From Lactuca virosa (Eukaryota; Streptophyta; Magnoliopsida; Asterales; Asteraceae), in assembly GCA_928212115.1 (NCBI GenBank), contig CAKMRJ010005745.1:98175609-98239608 (forward strand): DNA of 64,000 nucleotides, given 5' to 3'. Below are positions 1-11,396 of this stretch, one piece after another. Both the position numbers and the translations under genes were made by a program. Numbering within the stretch: the first letter of the stretch is position 1; every line of letters starts with the position of its first letter. The notes below the pieces were generated by a model. It did not search any database. It was given only the letters and a program-made list of their open reading frames with translations, and was not told the origin of the DNA.

Positions 1-28
1 GTTTTATAATGTGAATACATTAATTCTT

Positions 29-239
29 ACATAACTATTGTCATTATTACGCATTCTCACTAAATAAATCGTCTATAACATTATTATAGATTTTTTTTAA
101 TTATTCTCATTCTGTCAGAATGTTATCAGAATGTTTATTGAGTCGTATTCTATAAGAATGAAAATGAGTGAAAAACGATGCGTGATAACAAAAATTAATA
201 AAAAATAGTGAGAATGCATGAAAATGACAATAATTGTGT
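29..239. repeat. Small fold-back (MITE-like) element
   Basis: The segment near 29-62 is an imperfect inverted copy of 206-239. The best-matched parts are CATTCTCACTA at 52-62 and TAGTGAGAATG at 206-216, with ATTGTCATT-type sequence outside them. The interior is AT-rich and has no reading frame. The size (about 210 bp) and long terminal inverted repeats suggest a miniature inverted-repeat DNA transposon. I could not identify a clear target-site duplication, so the superfamily is unknown. Confidence 0.45.
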
Positions 240-304
240 GAGGTTGAACCTATTTATATTACTAAACAACCTATTTTCTTAGAAATTCTCATAGAATAGC
301 ACTG

Positions 305-306
<2 letters not shown>

Positions 307-364
<58 letters not shown>
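307..364. repeat. (AT)n microsatellite
   Basis: Uninterrupted TA dinucleotides over about 58 bp. The 65-codon minus-strand reading frame across it (279-476) is only the YIYI translation of the repeat. Confidence 0.97.
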
Positions 365-369
<5 letters not shown>

Positions 370-523
370 TGAAGTGTTTTATATATTAAGTACATTAAGT
401 AAAAAAAGAAACAACATAACCAACAAAACAAAATATGATTATATAAATTCAAATTAGTGTTTTTAATCCAATCCAACCACGAAACCTTAAAGTTTTTATA
501 GATATTTGCTATCCAAGAAATAA

Positions 524-733
524 CAATAACAACAATCGAGTCTATTCTCGGCTCGGTGGGAAGTTACCTTATGTCCGTGTTTCCTACTCCTGTTACCGTT
601 CTGCACATGTTGGAAGTTATGAGAGCTACAATAACAACAATCGAGTCTGTTCTCGGCTCGGTGGGAAGTTACCTTATGTCTGTGTTTCCTACTCCTGTTA
701 CCGTTCTGCACATGTTGGAAGTTATGAGAGCTA
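524..733 (+). repeat. 105-bp tandem duplication at the LINE 5' end
   Basis: Two adjacent copies of a 105-bp unit (524-628 and 629-733) differ by only a few bases. Each encodes the LINE peptide beginning ESxLGSVGSYLMSVF and contains most of the TSD sequence. The duplication therefore lies exactly at the truncated 5' junction. Confidence 0.9.
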
Positions 734-1486
734 ATTTCTTTTTTCTTTTTTTTTGGGGGGTGGGGGGTGATTTGGAGGAGAGGAATATGCATTGGGTGAA
801 GTGGAACAAAATTCTAGCTTCTAAACAGGATGGTGGTCTTGGTGTAGGAACTCTCTTTGCTTGATAGATCTGAAAGATTGGGTTGGCTCGCCGATGTGTC
901 GAATATGTTTTCTGTCTCCTCAGCCAGTACCTTTATTGATTCTGCTACTCTTGCTGATACTAATATTCGGTGTGATACTCGTTGGAACAATTGGGTCCCA
1001 ATAAAACTCAATATACTGATGTGGAAGATCAAACTTGGAGGTATTCCAACTAGGGAAGATTGTCTCATCGTGGTATGGAGGTGCAATCAATCATGTGTCT
1101 GTTATATAGTGTTGCAGTGGAGACCATTGATCACCTTTTTTGTTGGATGTAGAGAATTATTAGAGATTTGGAGCCGTATTGCTATTTGGTGGGATGTTCG
1201 TCTTCCGGATAAGTTTGCTAATGATGATATCATGAGGTGGGCTGATTCTACAAGTTTGAGGGTTGGCCAAAGAAAAGCTTTTGACGCGATGATTATCTCG
1301 ACTTTTTGGTGTCTTTGGAATTTTAGAAATAATTTTGTTTTTGGCCCGAGTATTCCTAGGAAAACCGATCTCTTTGATTCTATTGTAGAGAAGACATTTT
1401 TTTGGATTTCTAATAGGTCTAGCAAATATAGGATCGGATGGACCTCTTGGCTTCATAATCCGGTTCTAGCTTTTATTTTGATGTAA
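541..1486 (+). pseudogene. LINE reverse transcriptase C-terminus and zf-RVT domain
   Basis: The first part reads VLGSVGSYLMSVFPTP, the conserved stretch after the RT palm in plant LINEs. An HWVKWNKI-ASKQDGGLGVG stretch follows before a stop near 862. Another frame (857-1486) continues with WVPIKLNILMWKIKLGGIPTR, then a cysteine-poor zinc-binding region and WW/W-rich C-terminal sequence, typical of the reverse-transcriptase zinc-binding domain. A T/G homopolymer tract at about 736-768 interrupts the coding sequence. No endonuclease or RT catalytic core is present, so it is a dead fragment. Confidence 0.8.
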
Positions 1487-1566
1487 TTGTTGTTTTCTTT
1501 TTCTAGCTTTTTGCTCGTTTTTAATAAAATCTCTCGCCTTTCTAGAAAAAACAATAACAACAATCG

Positions 1567-2983
1567 TGACTAAATCATTCCGGGTATCCTTGAAAATGAT
1601 ACTGTTCTGAAACCTCCTAGGCATATGTTGTAAGAATCACAACATTAAACAATTGCTTGTTGTTAGAATCTAGTCTAGAATTGTTTGCCTAATCAAACAA
1701 CAAACCGTTTCTTCTTGGTAGACTCCTCCACCATAACGTAAAACCACAAATAATTAAAAACAAATGTTCATTCGTCTCCAACTGGAATTCATATATTTGA
1801 CAAAAAGGTACAAGGAAAATCAATCACTTCCTTTTCATTAAATCACCTTCACCCAAAGTTAGTATGTTTGGTAAATTACAACGGTCCATGTAGTTATATA
1901 AAAATTTTGGATCAAGTCCCTGAAGACTTTTTGTTGCCAATTTCATCCCTGTGATTGGAATTTGTTTTGAATCAAGTCCTCATCACTGACATCGTTTATT
2001 TCCTCCTGTAAAATAGATGTTAAATTGCTATTTTACCCATAATTATTTATTAATATTAAAAACTTATATTAGACAAAATTTCATATTTGGCCATTCAAGG
2101 ACCCACCACCGTACACCCATTCTTCTACACCGCCTCTCCTCCCTCCTCTATTTCTTCTCGATGAGCAGCTCAGCCTCAAGCCCTTCCCATCTCCATCATC
2201 GGCAGCTCAACGCACAGGGAGGCTTCTCTATATTCGGATGATCTATTTCCTCTATTTTCCCCCACCAACTACTATTCGCAGCTCCATTTCCTCTAATGAC
2301 CCCAACGCTATAACTCGTCATCTTCTAATTTCTAATGAAGCATACAACCCATAAGGAGACTTCTCTCACTATTCCTCATCTCACCTTCTTTTGTTCCAGA
2401 TTTGACTTTCCATTTATCTTTTTTTCGGCAACTCCAAACCACCTATCATCTTCATGAGAGGTATTCATACATATAGACCTAACAATAGGGTATGTTTGGA
2501 GCGAATCGACATTGATCCATCGCTCCTAACCCACTAAATTTTTAATTTTAAAACAAATACAAACTAATCAAAATCATACAAAATTAACTAATAAAAACTT
2601 TAAAAACATACAAAACTAATTCACAAACTAACTAAAAGCATACAAACAAAATTTGATACAAGTTTTAAATCATGAAGTACATAAAGAGTAGAGAAAGTCT
2701 AGAGAGGGAGGGAGAGAGACGAACAACGAGTTGAATAACCTGCATATTTCCTTTGGAGTGGTACCATCTTCGACATGGAATCGGGATCTCGATGATACCG
2801 CCAGTACCATTACTTGACATGGCCAACCCGCAGATGACACCGTCCGCACTTAGGGTTTAGATGTCAAGAGTATTAAGGTGAGTGGAAGGTGGTAGTTGCA
2901 ATTTACTAGGCATGAGTGGGTAGTAATGGTTTTTGACTTGTTTAAAGGGTGGGCGGTGAAGGTGTTGTTCTTGGTGGTGTAGG
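1567..2983. other. Unassigned, probably old repeat-derived DNA
   Basis: No convincing gene. Short frames at 2017-2241 (+) and 2857-3066 (-) lack recognisable domains and are compositionally biased. Around 1880-2010 lies text such as GGTCCATGTAGTT and TCAAGTCCCTGAAGAC that resembles dispersed non-coding repeats common in plant genomes, but I cannot assign a family. The TCTCC/CTTCC-rich stretch at about 2100-2400 is low complexity. Confidence 0.5.
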
Positions 2984-3016
2984 TGTAACACCTGCAGATT
3001 TAGGCTAGTCAATTTA

Positions 3017-4269
3017 GGTGTTTTTTGTTTTTTTTTAAGCAAAAATTTATGAAGTCTGCGGACCAACTCTGCAACCCTCTGCAGTAGAATAGGTGGACCA
3101 AACGTCTGCAGACTGTAATAAGAAGCATGTTTGTTTTTTTTAACATCTGCATGCTGTTGCTAGGGATTTCAACGGGACCAAACGGCAGCGGAAATAGCTG
3201 CCCCCGCCCCCGCTCCCGAAATCAGTTGTTGCCCCTGCCCCCGGATCCCTCGTTTACATAGCCCCCGGTCCCGCCCCCGGTTACCTCCATCGCCCCCGGT
3301 CCCGGTTCCTCCGGTTTATAGGCTTAAAATTCGATTTTTTTTGCTAAAAAACTGATTTGTTTTAGGCTAAATAAAACTATTTTTAATAACTTTAAAAGCT
3401 TAAACCCTAATCTTTTAGAAACTAAAAAATTAAAAATCCAACATTATAAAACGACAATTCCAACAATCTTACAAATATAAAATACGACAAATCCAACATT
3501 ACAAATATAAAATACTTACATGTCCGAAAATATATGATAAATTCGCTACATCTTCAACATCCATTAATTGGAAACGGGAAAGTGAAACCTACACTAAACC
3601 TAAAATTAGAAAATCTATTTTGTATATATATTTTATATTAAATATATATTTTTTACATAAATGTACAACCGGGGCCCTCGCGGGAGTACGGGACGGAAAT
3701 ACCGACTCCCGGCCCCGGTCCCGAAAACAAACGGGGTTTAATTCTATCGGGGGTTTTTGACATCTCTAGCTGCTGCAGATATTAAAAAATTAAAATAAAC
3801 TGATTTTATAAACAAAAATAGTTTTTTAATACCGAAAAATTAATAATGTATGACATTTCAACAGGAATTTATGATATTTCAGCAAAAAAATAATAATATT
3901 TCAACAAAAAATAAAGATATTTTAGCAAAAAATAATGATATTTCATCAAGAAATTATCATTATTCAATATAAAAATTCGAAAACAAAAAGAATTCAACAA
4001 GACTAAACAAAAAAAACAAAAAAAAAAGGTAAAATAAGATTTCAGCAACATATAATTAAGATTTCAGCAAGAAAAAAGAAGAAGAAGAGGTTGGAAGATG
4101 TTGGAAGAGGCAATACAAGAGTTGCGTCAAACAGAACATGCGCAGATGTTTTTTACTCTGAAGACTTCTAAAAAACAAACAACTGCGAGATTAAAAGCGT
4201 TGCGTGTGTGCTGCGCTGCGCAACAATAAGAGGTCTGAAGAAGTTTTTTTACAAAAAACAAACAACACC
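3017..4269. mobile_element. PIF/Harbinger-like non-autonomous element
   Basis: It starts GGTGTTTTTTGTTTTTTTT and ends with the inverse form AAAAAACAAACAACACC, flanked by TTA at 3014-3016 and 4270-4272. A 3-bp TTA duplication is the hallmark of PIF/Harbinger (Tourist-type) elements. Comparison with J shows the LTR sequence resuming on the far side. Without the nested hAT, the element is about 640 bp and has no transposase frame. Confidence 0.75.
3161..3768. mobile_element. Non-autonomous hAT element nested in the Harbinger-like element
   Basis: The termini are TAGGGATTTCAA on the left and the inverse of TAGAGATGTCAA on the right. The 8-bp flanks are GCTGTTGC (3153-3160) and GCTGCTGC (3769-3776), an imperfect 8-bp TSD as made by hAT transposases. 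The interior of 608 bp is unusual: C-rich runs (CCCCCGCCCCCG) near the left end and GGCCCCGGTCCCG near the right flank an AT-rich middle. It has no coding capacity. Confidence 0.75.
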
Positions 4270-4960
4270 TTAGAGATAATAAGCGTTAAAAAATGACTTT
4301 TTATAGAAGATTATTTAGGATAAATAATCTTAATCAAAGCTATAGTATATGTCATTGGTGATTCCGTACATATCAAGAACATTGAAATCCGACTTATAAC
4401 GAATAAGTTATGACCCATTGAAGTTTCGCGATTAAACCGACACGGCTCCGCGTATCGTACAACAAAACTAAATTTTTGATAAATTACTTTCTAGCCTTAG
4501 TGATCTAAACGAAATTTGTAGTAGTCATTAAACCGAGAGCGTTCATATAGAGAACGTCAAAATCTGACTTCATTAGAGGAAGTTATGACTTCTCTAAGAT
4601 TCAGTATAGTATTGTGTAGCTCGGAAATCGAATTTTAGATCGGTAGATTTTTAGCCAAAACAATCTAAACCAGAATTGAAGATCTTGTTAATAGGAAATC
4701 AATGATATAAAGACAGTCGAAAACGGACGTCGGGCGACAAAGTTATGAATTTTTAATAGACTTTAACTGTCTAAAACTCTTAAAATATAACTTTAAAAGT
4801 AAATTCAAAATTAGCCGATGGAATCTAAATGAAAGTTGTAGATCTCGTCGATAGCTACGCGTGGATATAAAGAACATAAAAACGGAGCTTGTATGCGAAA
4901 GTTATGAATTTTTGAAGATTTACAACTTTACATGTGTTTTTTCTAAGCTGCCTACGAAAG

Positions 4961-5019
4961 GCCACGACGTGGCAAGATGTGACATGACGTGGGGAGGCCC
5001 TGAACAACCTATAAATAGA
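4961..5019 (+). promoter_or_regulatory. Probable LTR promoter of gypsy D: palindromes plus TATA box
   Basis: The 13-bp inverted repeat GCCACG-A-CGTGGC (4961-4973) and a half-site TGACGTGG (about 4985-4992) lie just upstream of CTATAAATAG (5010-5019). The arrangement resembles that of the H LTR promoter, where CTCACG-A-CGTGAG copies precede the identical TATA box. Promoter activity is inferred. Confidence 0.55.
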
Positions 5020-5439
5020 AAATTTTACCTCATTTCTTCATCACAAATCACTCTCAAACATTCCTCTCTCTATAGCTCCCATTTTCTGAAGTTTTTGGGG
5101 TTTTGGAGTATATTAGCGAGCCTCTAAGGCGTCAGAGAGCCCAACAAATAGAAGCTCTTGAGTTAGAATTATGTCAGTACAATTCCCGACTTTTCGCTAG
5201 AAACTCTATAAGTTCAGCTACACTTATTACACTTTAAGTGTAACTTATGTTTAAGTTCATTATCGCTATTATGAACCAATAAACAAGATTTATCAGTGAT
5301 TACAAGTCGTTATACTGATTGATCTACTTACGAGGATGATGTATAGGCTGGATTTATTGAGGTGTTTAAAGTGGGATTTCCAAATAGTAAAATTTGTATA
5401 CAAAATGGACCCTACATCCAATATGATCCTACCTGGTTG

Positions 5440-6238
5440 TGATGGGATTTAGGTAAAAGAAATAAACTTAAAACCCTTAATTTCACATGTAACCTAAAAT
5501 GATCTATGTTTTCACTATTGAACCTATAACTATGAACATTAAATAAGAAACCCTAGGCAATTTTCGAAAAAGACAAAAGGGTTTTAGGATTATATACCTT
5601 GTTACAGATCTCTTGGAAGCTAGCACCACAAATGGCGTGCCTCTAATGGAATCACACCTAAGCTACCAAGAAGATGACTTACAGGAGGAGAGAGGAGGTG
5701 TAGAATTTCGGATCTCCCTTGGAAAATATGAGTGACCGAAAATCTAAGGACTAGGGTCATTTATATAGTTGAGGAATCTTGGGGCCAAAGCAAGGGTATA
5801 AGGGATAAGCCCTAGATTGAATTACTTGGTGACCAAGCAGCCCAATCTCCTTATCCAAGGAGCCTTGGACGAAATCTTCTAGACTTACACTAGAGGATTT
5901 TCGTCCACCTCATCCCATGAGGTTCTAGAGCCTTCCTTCTTCAACTTTCAATAAATAACCAAACAGTCCCTGTACTTTTAATTAATCAAATTAATCCCAA
6001 AATTAATTCCAACTAATTTCTGATTAATTATTAATTAAATAATACATTTTCTAATTAATATATTATTTTTCATAATATTTTAATAAACATCTTTTATTAA
6101 TCAAATAATAAATTAACCTCTCTATCCAAAAGTCATCATGTCTAATTGCTAGGTTTGAGGGCAACCCAAAAGGATTGTGTTACTATCAATTCAAGTATAT
6201 ACCAATTTTAGTTATGGGCTTAGACATCTAATCTAATA
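5440..6238 (-). repeat. Copia C 3' LTR
   Basis: Reads TGATGGGATTTAGG on the plus strand and ends ATCTAATA. It pairs with 34879-35686, sharing ACCCTTAA-TTTCACA, TCTTGGAAGCTAGCACCACAA and TTTATATAGTTGAGGAAT. The LTR terminus reads TATT instead of the canonical TGTT in element orientation. Confidence 0.85.
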
Positions 6239-7048
6239 GTCTCCCACTTGGATAAGTCTATAACTAAAATTAATAGTATAACTTTTGAATCGAACTCTGA
6301 CCCAGTCAGTTATGTGTCCTAAGATAAGTGATCATATAATCCTCCGTTCTACAAGATATCATTCATACATGAGACACATAATAGAATCAATCCCATTGTC
6401 CAAGACTTTCTTTTCCGATTTCTGATTTGTGATGATATAAGACTTCCAATCGAACACATCAATTTAGTCATGGCTGGGCCCAACACTATAAATCAGCACC
6501 AAATCACCAAGGGGCCCAAAGATATCACTTTTCCCGTTAGGACAAAAGGAACGGATAAACTTTGACTCATATGCTTGTATCCTTTACTCATCAAATCATG
6601 CATGGCAATACATTTTATAACATCAAGTTACTGATGCGTTACGCATTACCAATGTACAACCTACCTGTAAATTACAACTCCTATATCTCCGTTTCAAGAT
6701 CATAAGATATTAGCGTCTCAGAATTACTCGTGATAGATTCCATGAAGTAATTCTCTGAGCATGGGTTTATCCAATACTTAAATCCACATTTCTAAGTACT
6801 CATGAACATTGCAGCATCACTATTTTTATGTCTAACACCCTTAGATAATTTACAATCTAGTTCATGACAGTCTAAATTCACTACTTACTTCCAAAAGTAC
6901 GACTGAATGCGAAATTTGAATAATCGTATTATGCGGGAAGTAAAACATGCAAAATGGCACACAAGAATAAAAAATTGACAAAAGGTAGTAAAGAAACTCA
7001 TAAATAATTCTCTATTATTTACTTTGTTACAAGTTTCAAACTAACTAT
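6239..7048 (-). other. Copia C polypurine tract and long 3' non-coding region
   Basis: GTCTCCCACTTGG (6239-6251) is the minus-strand polypurine tract next to the 3' LTR. Between it and the end of RNase H lie about 800 bp without a reading frame. This stretch is recognisably conserved in elements A (11397-12245) and E (39708-40600), including a GAGGGGCCCA-type block near 6508, so it is part of the family and not filler. Confidence 0.7.
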
Positions 7049-7524
7049 CTAACTACTAAAGCTAATATCATCTCTCAGACCAATGCTTCTAGCATGTTGA
7101 CTATGCTTGACCCCACTCAGAGCCTTCGTTAAAGGATCTGCAAGATTCTCTTCTAATGACACCCTCTTCACGATAATATGGCCTTCTTCTAACCTATGTA
7201 TGATGTAATGGTACTTTCTGTCGATATGTCTAGACTTTCCATGATCTCTTGGTTCGTTAGTCAAGGCAACTGTTCCTTCATTATCACAGAGTTCCATTGG
7301 CTCCTGAATGGTCGGGACAACTCCAAGGTCACTGATAATGTTCCTCAACCAAGATACCTCCTTTGATGCTTCACTAACAGCTATGTACTCTGATTCACAT
7401 GTTGAATCAGCCATCATGTCCTGCTTGGAACTCTTTCAAGTTACTGCTCCACCATTTAGAGTGAACACTCAGCCTGACTGAGAACGAAAGTTATATTGTC
7501 TGTCTGAAAACTGGCATCACTATA
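7049..7524 (-). pseudogene. Copia C RNase H fragment
   Basis: The frame 7049-7417 reads ADSTCESEYIAVSEASKE, then EPMELCDNEGTVALTNEPRDHG, then KSRHIDRKYHYI and NLADPLTKALSG: the RNase H end of a copia polyprotein. Upstream codons are shifted (QSGWVF-like sequence at about 7430-7510). J then interrupts the gene at 7525 within the SDASF region. The remainder resumes at 10076. It is not functional. Confidence 0.85.
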
Positions 7525-10070
7525 TATAACACCCGCAGGCTAGTCAATTACAATATATTAAGCTTAAAAAATGATTTTTTAGAAGATTATCTAGGATAAA
7601 TAATCTTAACCAAAAATAGTTAGGGCCAATAATTGTAACCTATTTTACATAATAAAGAAGAATTATATGAATATTATGTGTTTCATGATTATTATAATAT
7701 AATAAAATAGGAAAAAATAAGCCGAATCGTCCGTAAATCGTAAAAATAAGTGCGCCAAAACATATATATATTATTATATATTTAGAAAGTACACGTCTTC
7801 CCGATTCCGAAAATATAAATTTCGTAGAAATCCGACTTCGTATGAATTAGATATGATTTTTATAAGATATAAAAGTCAGTCGCGCACAACGAATGTATGA
7901 CGTAAAAAGCTACGAAGAGAATGATTGACTTTTAGCTAATGCGACCAAAATGAAAATCGTAGTACTCCTTAAAATAGGAATTTTGAGAAAAGGAATGCCA
8001 AAAACGGAGTACGAGAGAGTTATGATTTTAGCAAAATCATTTAATTTTATAAAAATAGGGACAAAAATATAAAATTCAAAACTAGCCGACGGAGTCTAAA
8101 CGAAAGTTGTAGATCTCGTCGATAGCTATGCATGGATATAAAGAACGTCAAAAACGGAGTTTGTATGAACGAGTTATAATTTTTAATAACACATTTACGT
8201 ATTAAAATAAAGTATAAACCATATATACGTATACATATATATACATATGTATATATCATTAGAAAGGTATTGACGATGCGGTCGTTATGAGACTAGTGTT
8301 GAGTACTTTCGACATTAGTTTAGTGCAAATATCATTAAATCTATTTAAAATAGTATTATAAAGGGATGTTTAGTCATTTAAGTAAATATAGATTGTAGTT
8401 TTTGAAAATTCAATTCCTATAAAAAAGAGTCTCTAGCCTCTCATATTTCTTGCACCATTCTCTTGATTCAAGAGTCTTTCTCTTCTTATTCCCCGAGCAT
8501 TTCAGTCCATCGTGATTCGACTTATCTTTATGTAGTTTTTAATATAGTAAGGTGAGCGCTGAAGCACTGCAAGAATCTTTCTTAGAAAGATTCAGCGACG
8601 AAGTTCTGCCCCTGCAGATCCCGAATCCTAGCTAAGTAAGCTATGCTACCCTACTTTAAATATAGCTTATAATATCGTTATTATGAACCTATAAATAAAA
8701 TTTATCAGTGATTCAAAGTCGTTATACTGATTGATCTACTTACGGGGATGATGTCTAGGCTGTGATTTAGTGAGGTGTTTAAAGTGGGATTTCCAAACAG
8801 TATACTTCATATACCAAACGGACCCTACCTCCGATATAATCCTACCTAGTTGTTCCTTACTTGATAGATCATGAAGTAGACTATGAATTAATGACGAATC
8901 TAGACTAATAATTAGTCGCAATAAATATTAGACTAAAATCTAGTGGTAATAATACTAGGTTTCGTCGAATGAAATCATATTGTTAAGAAGCGAAGCGCTG
9001 CTCAAATTTCGAATCGTCACTGTAACAAGTGAGTGCATAGTTACTTTCATCTTACACATAGATATGAAGTATTTTATATAAATTATGTGCTATGTGTGCA
9101 TATTATCTGTATACTTGTTATCTATGCTGGATGAACGATTTTATACATGTTTTATATGATTTAAACTGTTTATGTATTTTATATCTACAAAATATGTTGG
9201 GTAAAACATGGGTAGATGAATGATGAGGGATGAAAGCTGATATAGAGGAACATTGGTAGTATGGACATAGTGCCCTATAGGTGAACATTGGCAGCAATGG
9301 ACCTAGTACCCTATTGATGAGCATTGGCAGCTGCGCCACAACCTGTAGATGTTTTTGATCTACTCTAAACATCCTAGCAGCTGCGCTCTAAGGATAGTAT
9401 CGGCAGCTGCGCCTAATAGAGAACATCATAACCCTGGCAGCTGCGCCCAAAGGACAATTTCGCTAGCTGCGCCTAATAGAGAATGTCATAATTCTGGTAG
9501 CTGCGCCTAAATGATAATATTGGTAGTTGTGCTTAATAGATAATATTGACAGCTGTGTCATTGGCAACGATGGACTTCGTGCCTACTCCTTAGGACAATC
9601 CTTAGGACTAAATGAGTGAACGATAAATGATTCTTAGGGGAGATCCTTAAGAAATAAAGAAGATAATGGGGATGGGTAATTGGGTTGATTGTTTAATGAT
9701 TAAACATAATTATATTATTGTGGGTTGAAAACCCTATGTACTCACCAGGTTTCCCAACCTGACCCACTCAAGCTTATTTGTATCACAGGTGTCGATATAA
9801 AGCTACTTTACATTGAGAGATTTAAAAGAGATGTAGATCACTAGTGTAAATGAATGTAACATCTGTTTATGCTTATGTTTCTATATTGACGACGACATCC
9901 CAAATGTTTTAAATGAATAAAATACATTTCTTCGGAAATGCTTTGATAAAGTATTTATCATGTATTTTCTGGGAACAAATTCCGCAACATTTTTATTAAA
10001 AGGGTACTCTAATTTTTATAAAGCATAAACAAAATCGGTCTTTTCTAGCCGTGAAAATGGGGATGTCACA
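7525..10070 (+). mobile_element. J: solo (single) gypsy LTR
   Basis: A 2,546-bp element flanked by the exact 5-bp TSD CTATA (7520-7524 and 10071-10075) inside C's RNase H region. It begins TATAACACCCG, probably a mutated TGTAACACCCG, and ends GGGGATGTCACA, the same ends as the LTR of gypsy D. There is no primer site, polypurine tract or coding region. It is therefore a solo LTR, left after LTR-LTR recombination removed the internal region. Confidence 0.85.
9230..9575 (+). repeat. Minisatellite in J based on GGCAGCTGCGCC
   Basis: Imperfect units built on GGCAGCTGCGCC-TAATAGAGAA alternate with a variant ending AAAGGACAAT, giving a dimeric period of about 60 bp repeated about three times. Shorter ATTGGCAGCAATGGAC-type units precede them. 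The matching part of D's LTR (about 36100-36250) is much shorter, so the array varies in copy number within the family. Confidence 0.7.
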
Positions 10071-10610
10071 CTATATCACTCACTCTCAATGTATCACTAC
10101 CACCAAGGACTAGAAGCATGTCCTTCATCCTCCGCAGATACTTGAGAATGTGTTTAACCCCTGTCCAATGAGTTTTAACTGGATTTCCCTAATAACGACT
10201 GGCCATGCTCAAGGAAAATGACACATCAAGGTGAGTACATGTCATAGCGTACATGATCGACCGCACAGCCGAAGCGTAAGGTACCCGACTCATAAAAGCT
10301 ATTTTTTCATCTCTACTAGCGCTTTGGGTCTTACTCAATTTGGTATTGGTCTGGATATGTATCTCTCCTTTCTTGGAATTTTCCATACTAAACCTCTTTA
10401 GTACTTTATCCAAGTATATACTTTGACTAAGTCCAATTAGTCTCCTCTTTCTATCTCTCAAGATTCTTATCGCGAGAATATATGCAGCTTATCCAAGGTC
10501 TTTCATGGCAAAACACTTTCCAAGCCAAGACTTAACTTCTTGCAAAGTTGGAATGTCATTTCACATGAATAGTATGTCGTCGACATACAACACCAGAAAA
10601 GTCACTATAC
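10071..10610 (-). pseudogene. Copia C reverse transcriptase, C-terminal part
   Basis: The minus-strand frame 10189-10461 reads KRRLIGLSQSIYLDKVLKRF, then MSRVPYASAVRSIMYAMTCT, the conserved segment after the copia RT catalytic core. A YVDD-encoding stretch lies at about 10570-10590, close to the insertion point of A. Stops and frameshifts occur on both sides. The rest of RT is at 30524 onward, beyond element A. Confidence 0.85.
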
Positions 10611-11396
10611 TGATGGGTTTTATACAAAAAAAACAATCCTATGTGCTCATACAAAACCCTAAAGCTTGGATCTAGGCTTCTCTATTGTACATGCAGTTCA
10701 TCCAAGACTTGAAAACCCTAATCTAGCATACATTGAAATCGAAAATCTATAACGAACTAGTTTAGATGATACCTTTCAATGGTTGTAAGAATCCTTTGAT
10801 CTTCAAGAAGCTTAGTGTCACAAGTGTAACACCTCTAATGGCTTACAAACACCACAAGCAAGAGGATGATGTTTAGGAGAGAGGATGAGAGGAAAAAGTC
10901 GGATCCAAGCTTCCAAGGGATCAAGTGGCCGATTTTGCTAGCCCTAGGGGTCCTTATATACTTGAGCTTCTAGGGTTTCAGTCAAAACCCTAATTGGATG
11001 ACTTAGGCCCTAAGTAACTTGAGAACCTTATGGAATAAGGCCTCCTTGGACGAATTTAAGATGGACTCCTCCTTAATTTCGTCCATGCCCTAATCCATAA
11101 GGATTCTCAGCCCAATATCAACTATCACACAACTGACAGTTCTAGTCCCCTTTAATTAATTAATGTCTTTTAGCCACAAAATTAATTCTCAATTAATTCT
11201 TGTCTAATATTAATTAAACTATATGATTTCTCTTTTAATATATTGTTCATATAATATATTAATAAACCACAATAACCTCTCTTTCTCCATAAATCATCCT
11301 ATCAAGTTGCTTTGGTGAAGGCAACCCAAAAGGACCATGCACAACCGGGTCAAGTACATACAAAATATAGTTACGGGCTTAGACACTAATCCAACA
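10611..11396 (-). repeat. Copia A 3' LTR (786 bp)
   Basis: Starts TGATGGGTTTTATAC and ends ACTAATCCAACA on the plus strand. It closely matches 29261-30523 once the 473-bp insert and 8-bp TSD are removed. The terminal TG...CA is intact. Confidence 0.92.

Larger units (their letters stand above)
522..1566 (+). mobile_element. 5'-truncated LINE insertion with 17-bp TSD
   Basis: A non-LTR retrotransposon tail. The 17-bp direct repeat AACAATAACAACAATCG occurs at 522-538 and again at 1550-1566, directly after a short A-run that follows a 3' UTR ending near 1549. The protein between them is the end of a plant LINE reverse transcriptase plus its C-terminal zinc-binding domain. Only about 1 kb of the 3' end is present, as expected for incomplete target-primed reverse transcription. 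The TSD is exact, so the element is probably not very old. Confidence 0.85.
2984..5439 (+). repeat. Gypsy D 5' LTR, first segment
   Basis: It begins TGTAACACCTG and matches J (7525 onward) in order: GGCTAGTCAATT, then GAAGATTAT-TAGGATAAATAATC, and later the repeated theme of AACGTCAAAA-CGGA followed by AGTTATGA. The match is broken only by the 3017-4269 insertion. Removing that insertion, the segment is about 1.2 kb. It contains a TATA box at 5010-5019. Copia C interrupts it after 5439, with TSD GGTTG. Confidence 0.8.

Noticed and set aside
279..476. 65-codon minus-strand frame
   Set aside because: Mostly translation of the (AT)n tract.
2017..2241. 74-codon plus-strand frame
   Set aside because: Low-complexity Ser/His/Leu composition, no domain, no promoter or homology that I can recognise.
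2857..3066. 69-codon minus-strand frame
   Set aside because: Crosses the start of gypsy D's LTR and of the Harbinger-like insert, so it is fortuitous.
4861..5127. 88-codon frame in gypsy D's LTR
   Set aside because: Spans the palindrome and TATA box of the LTR promoter; no homology and not kept in J.
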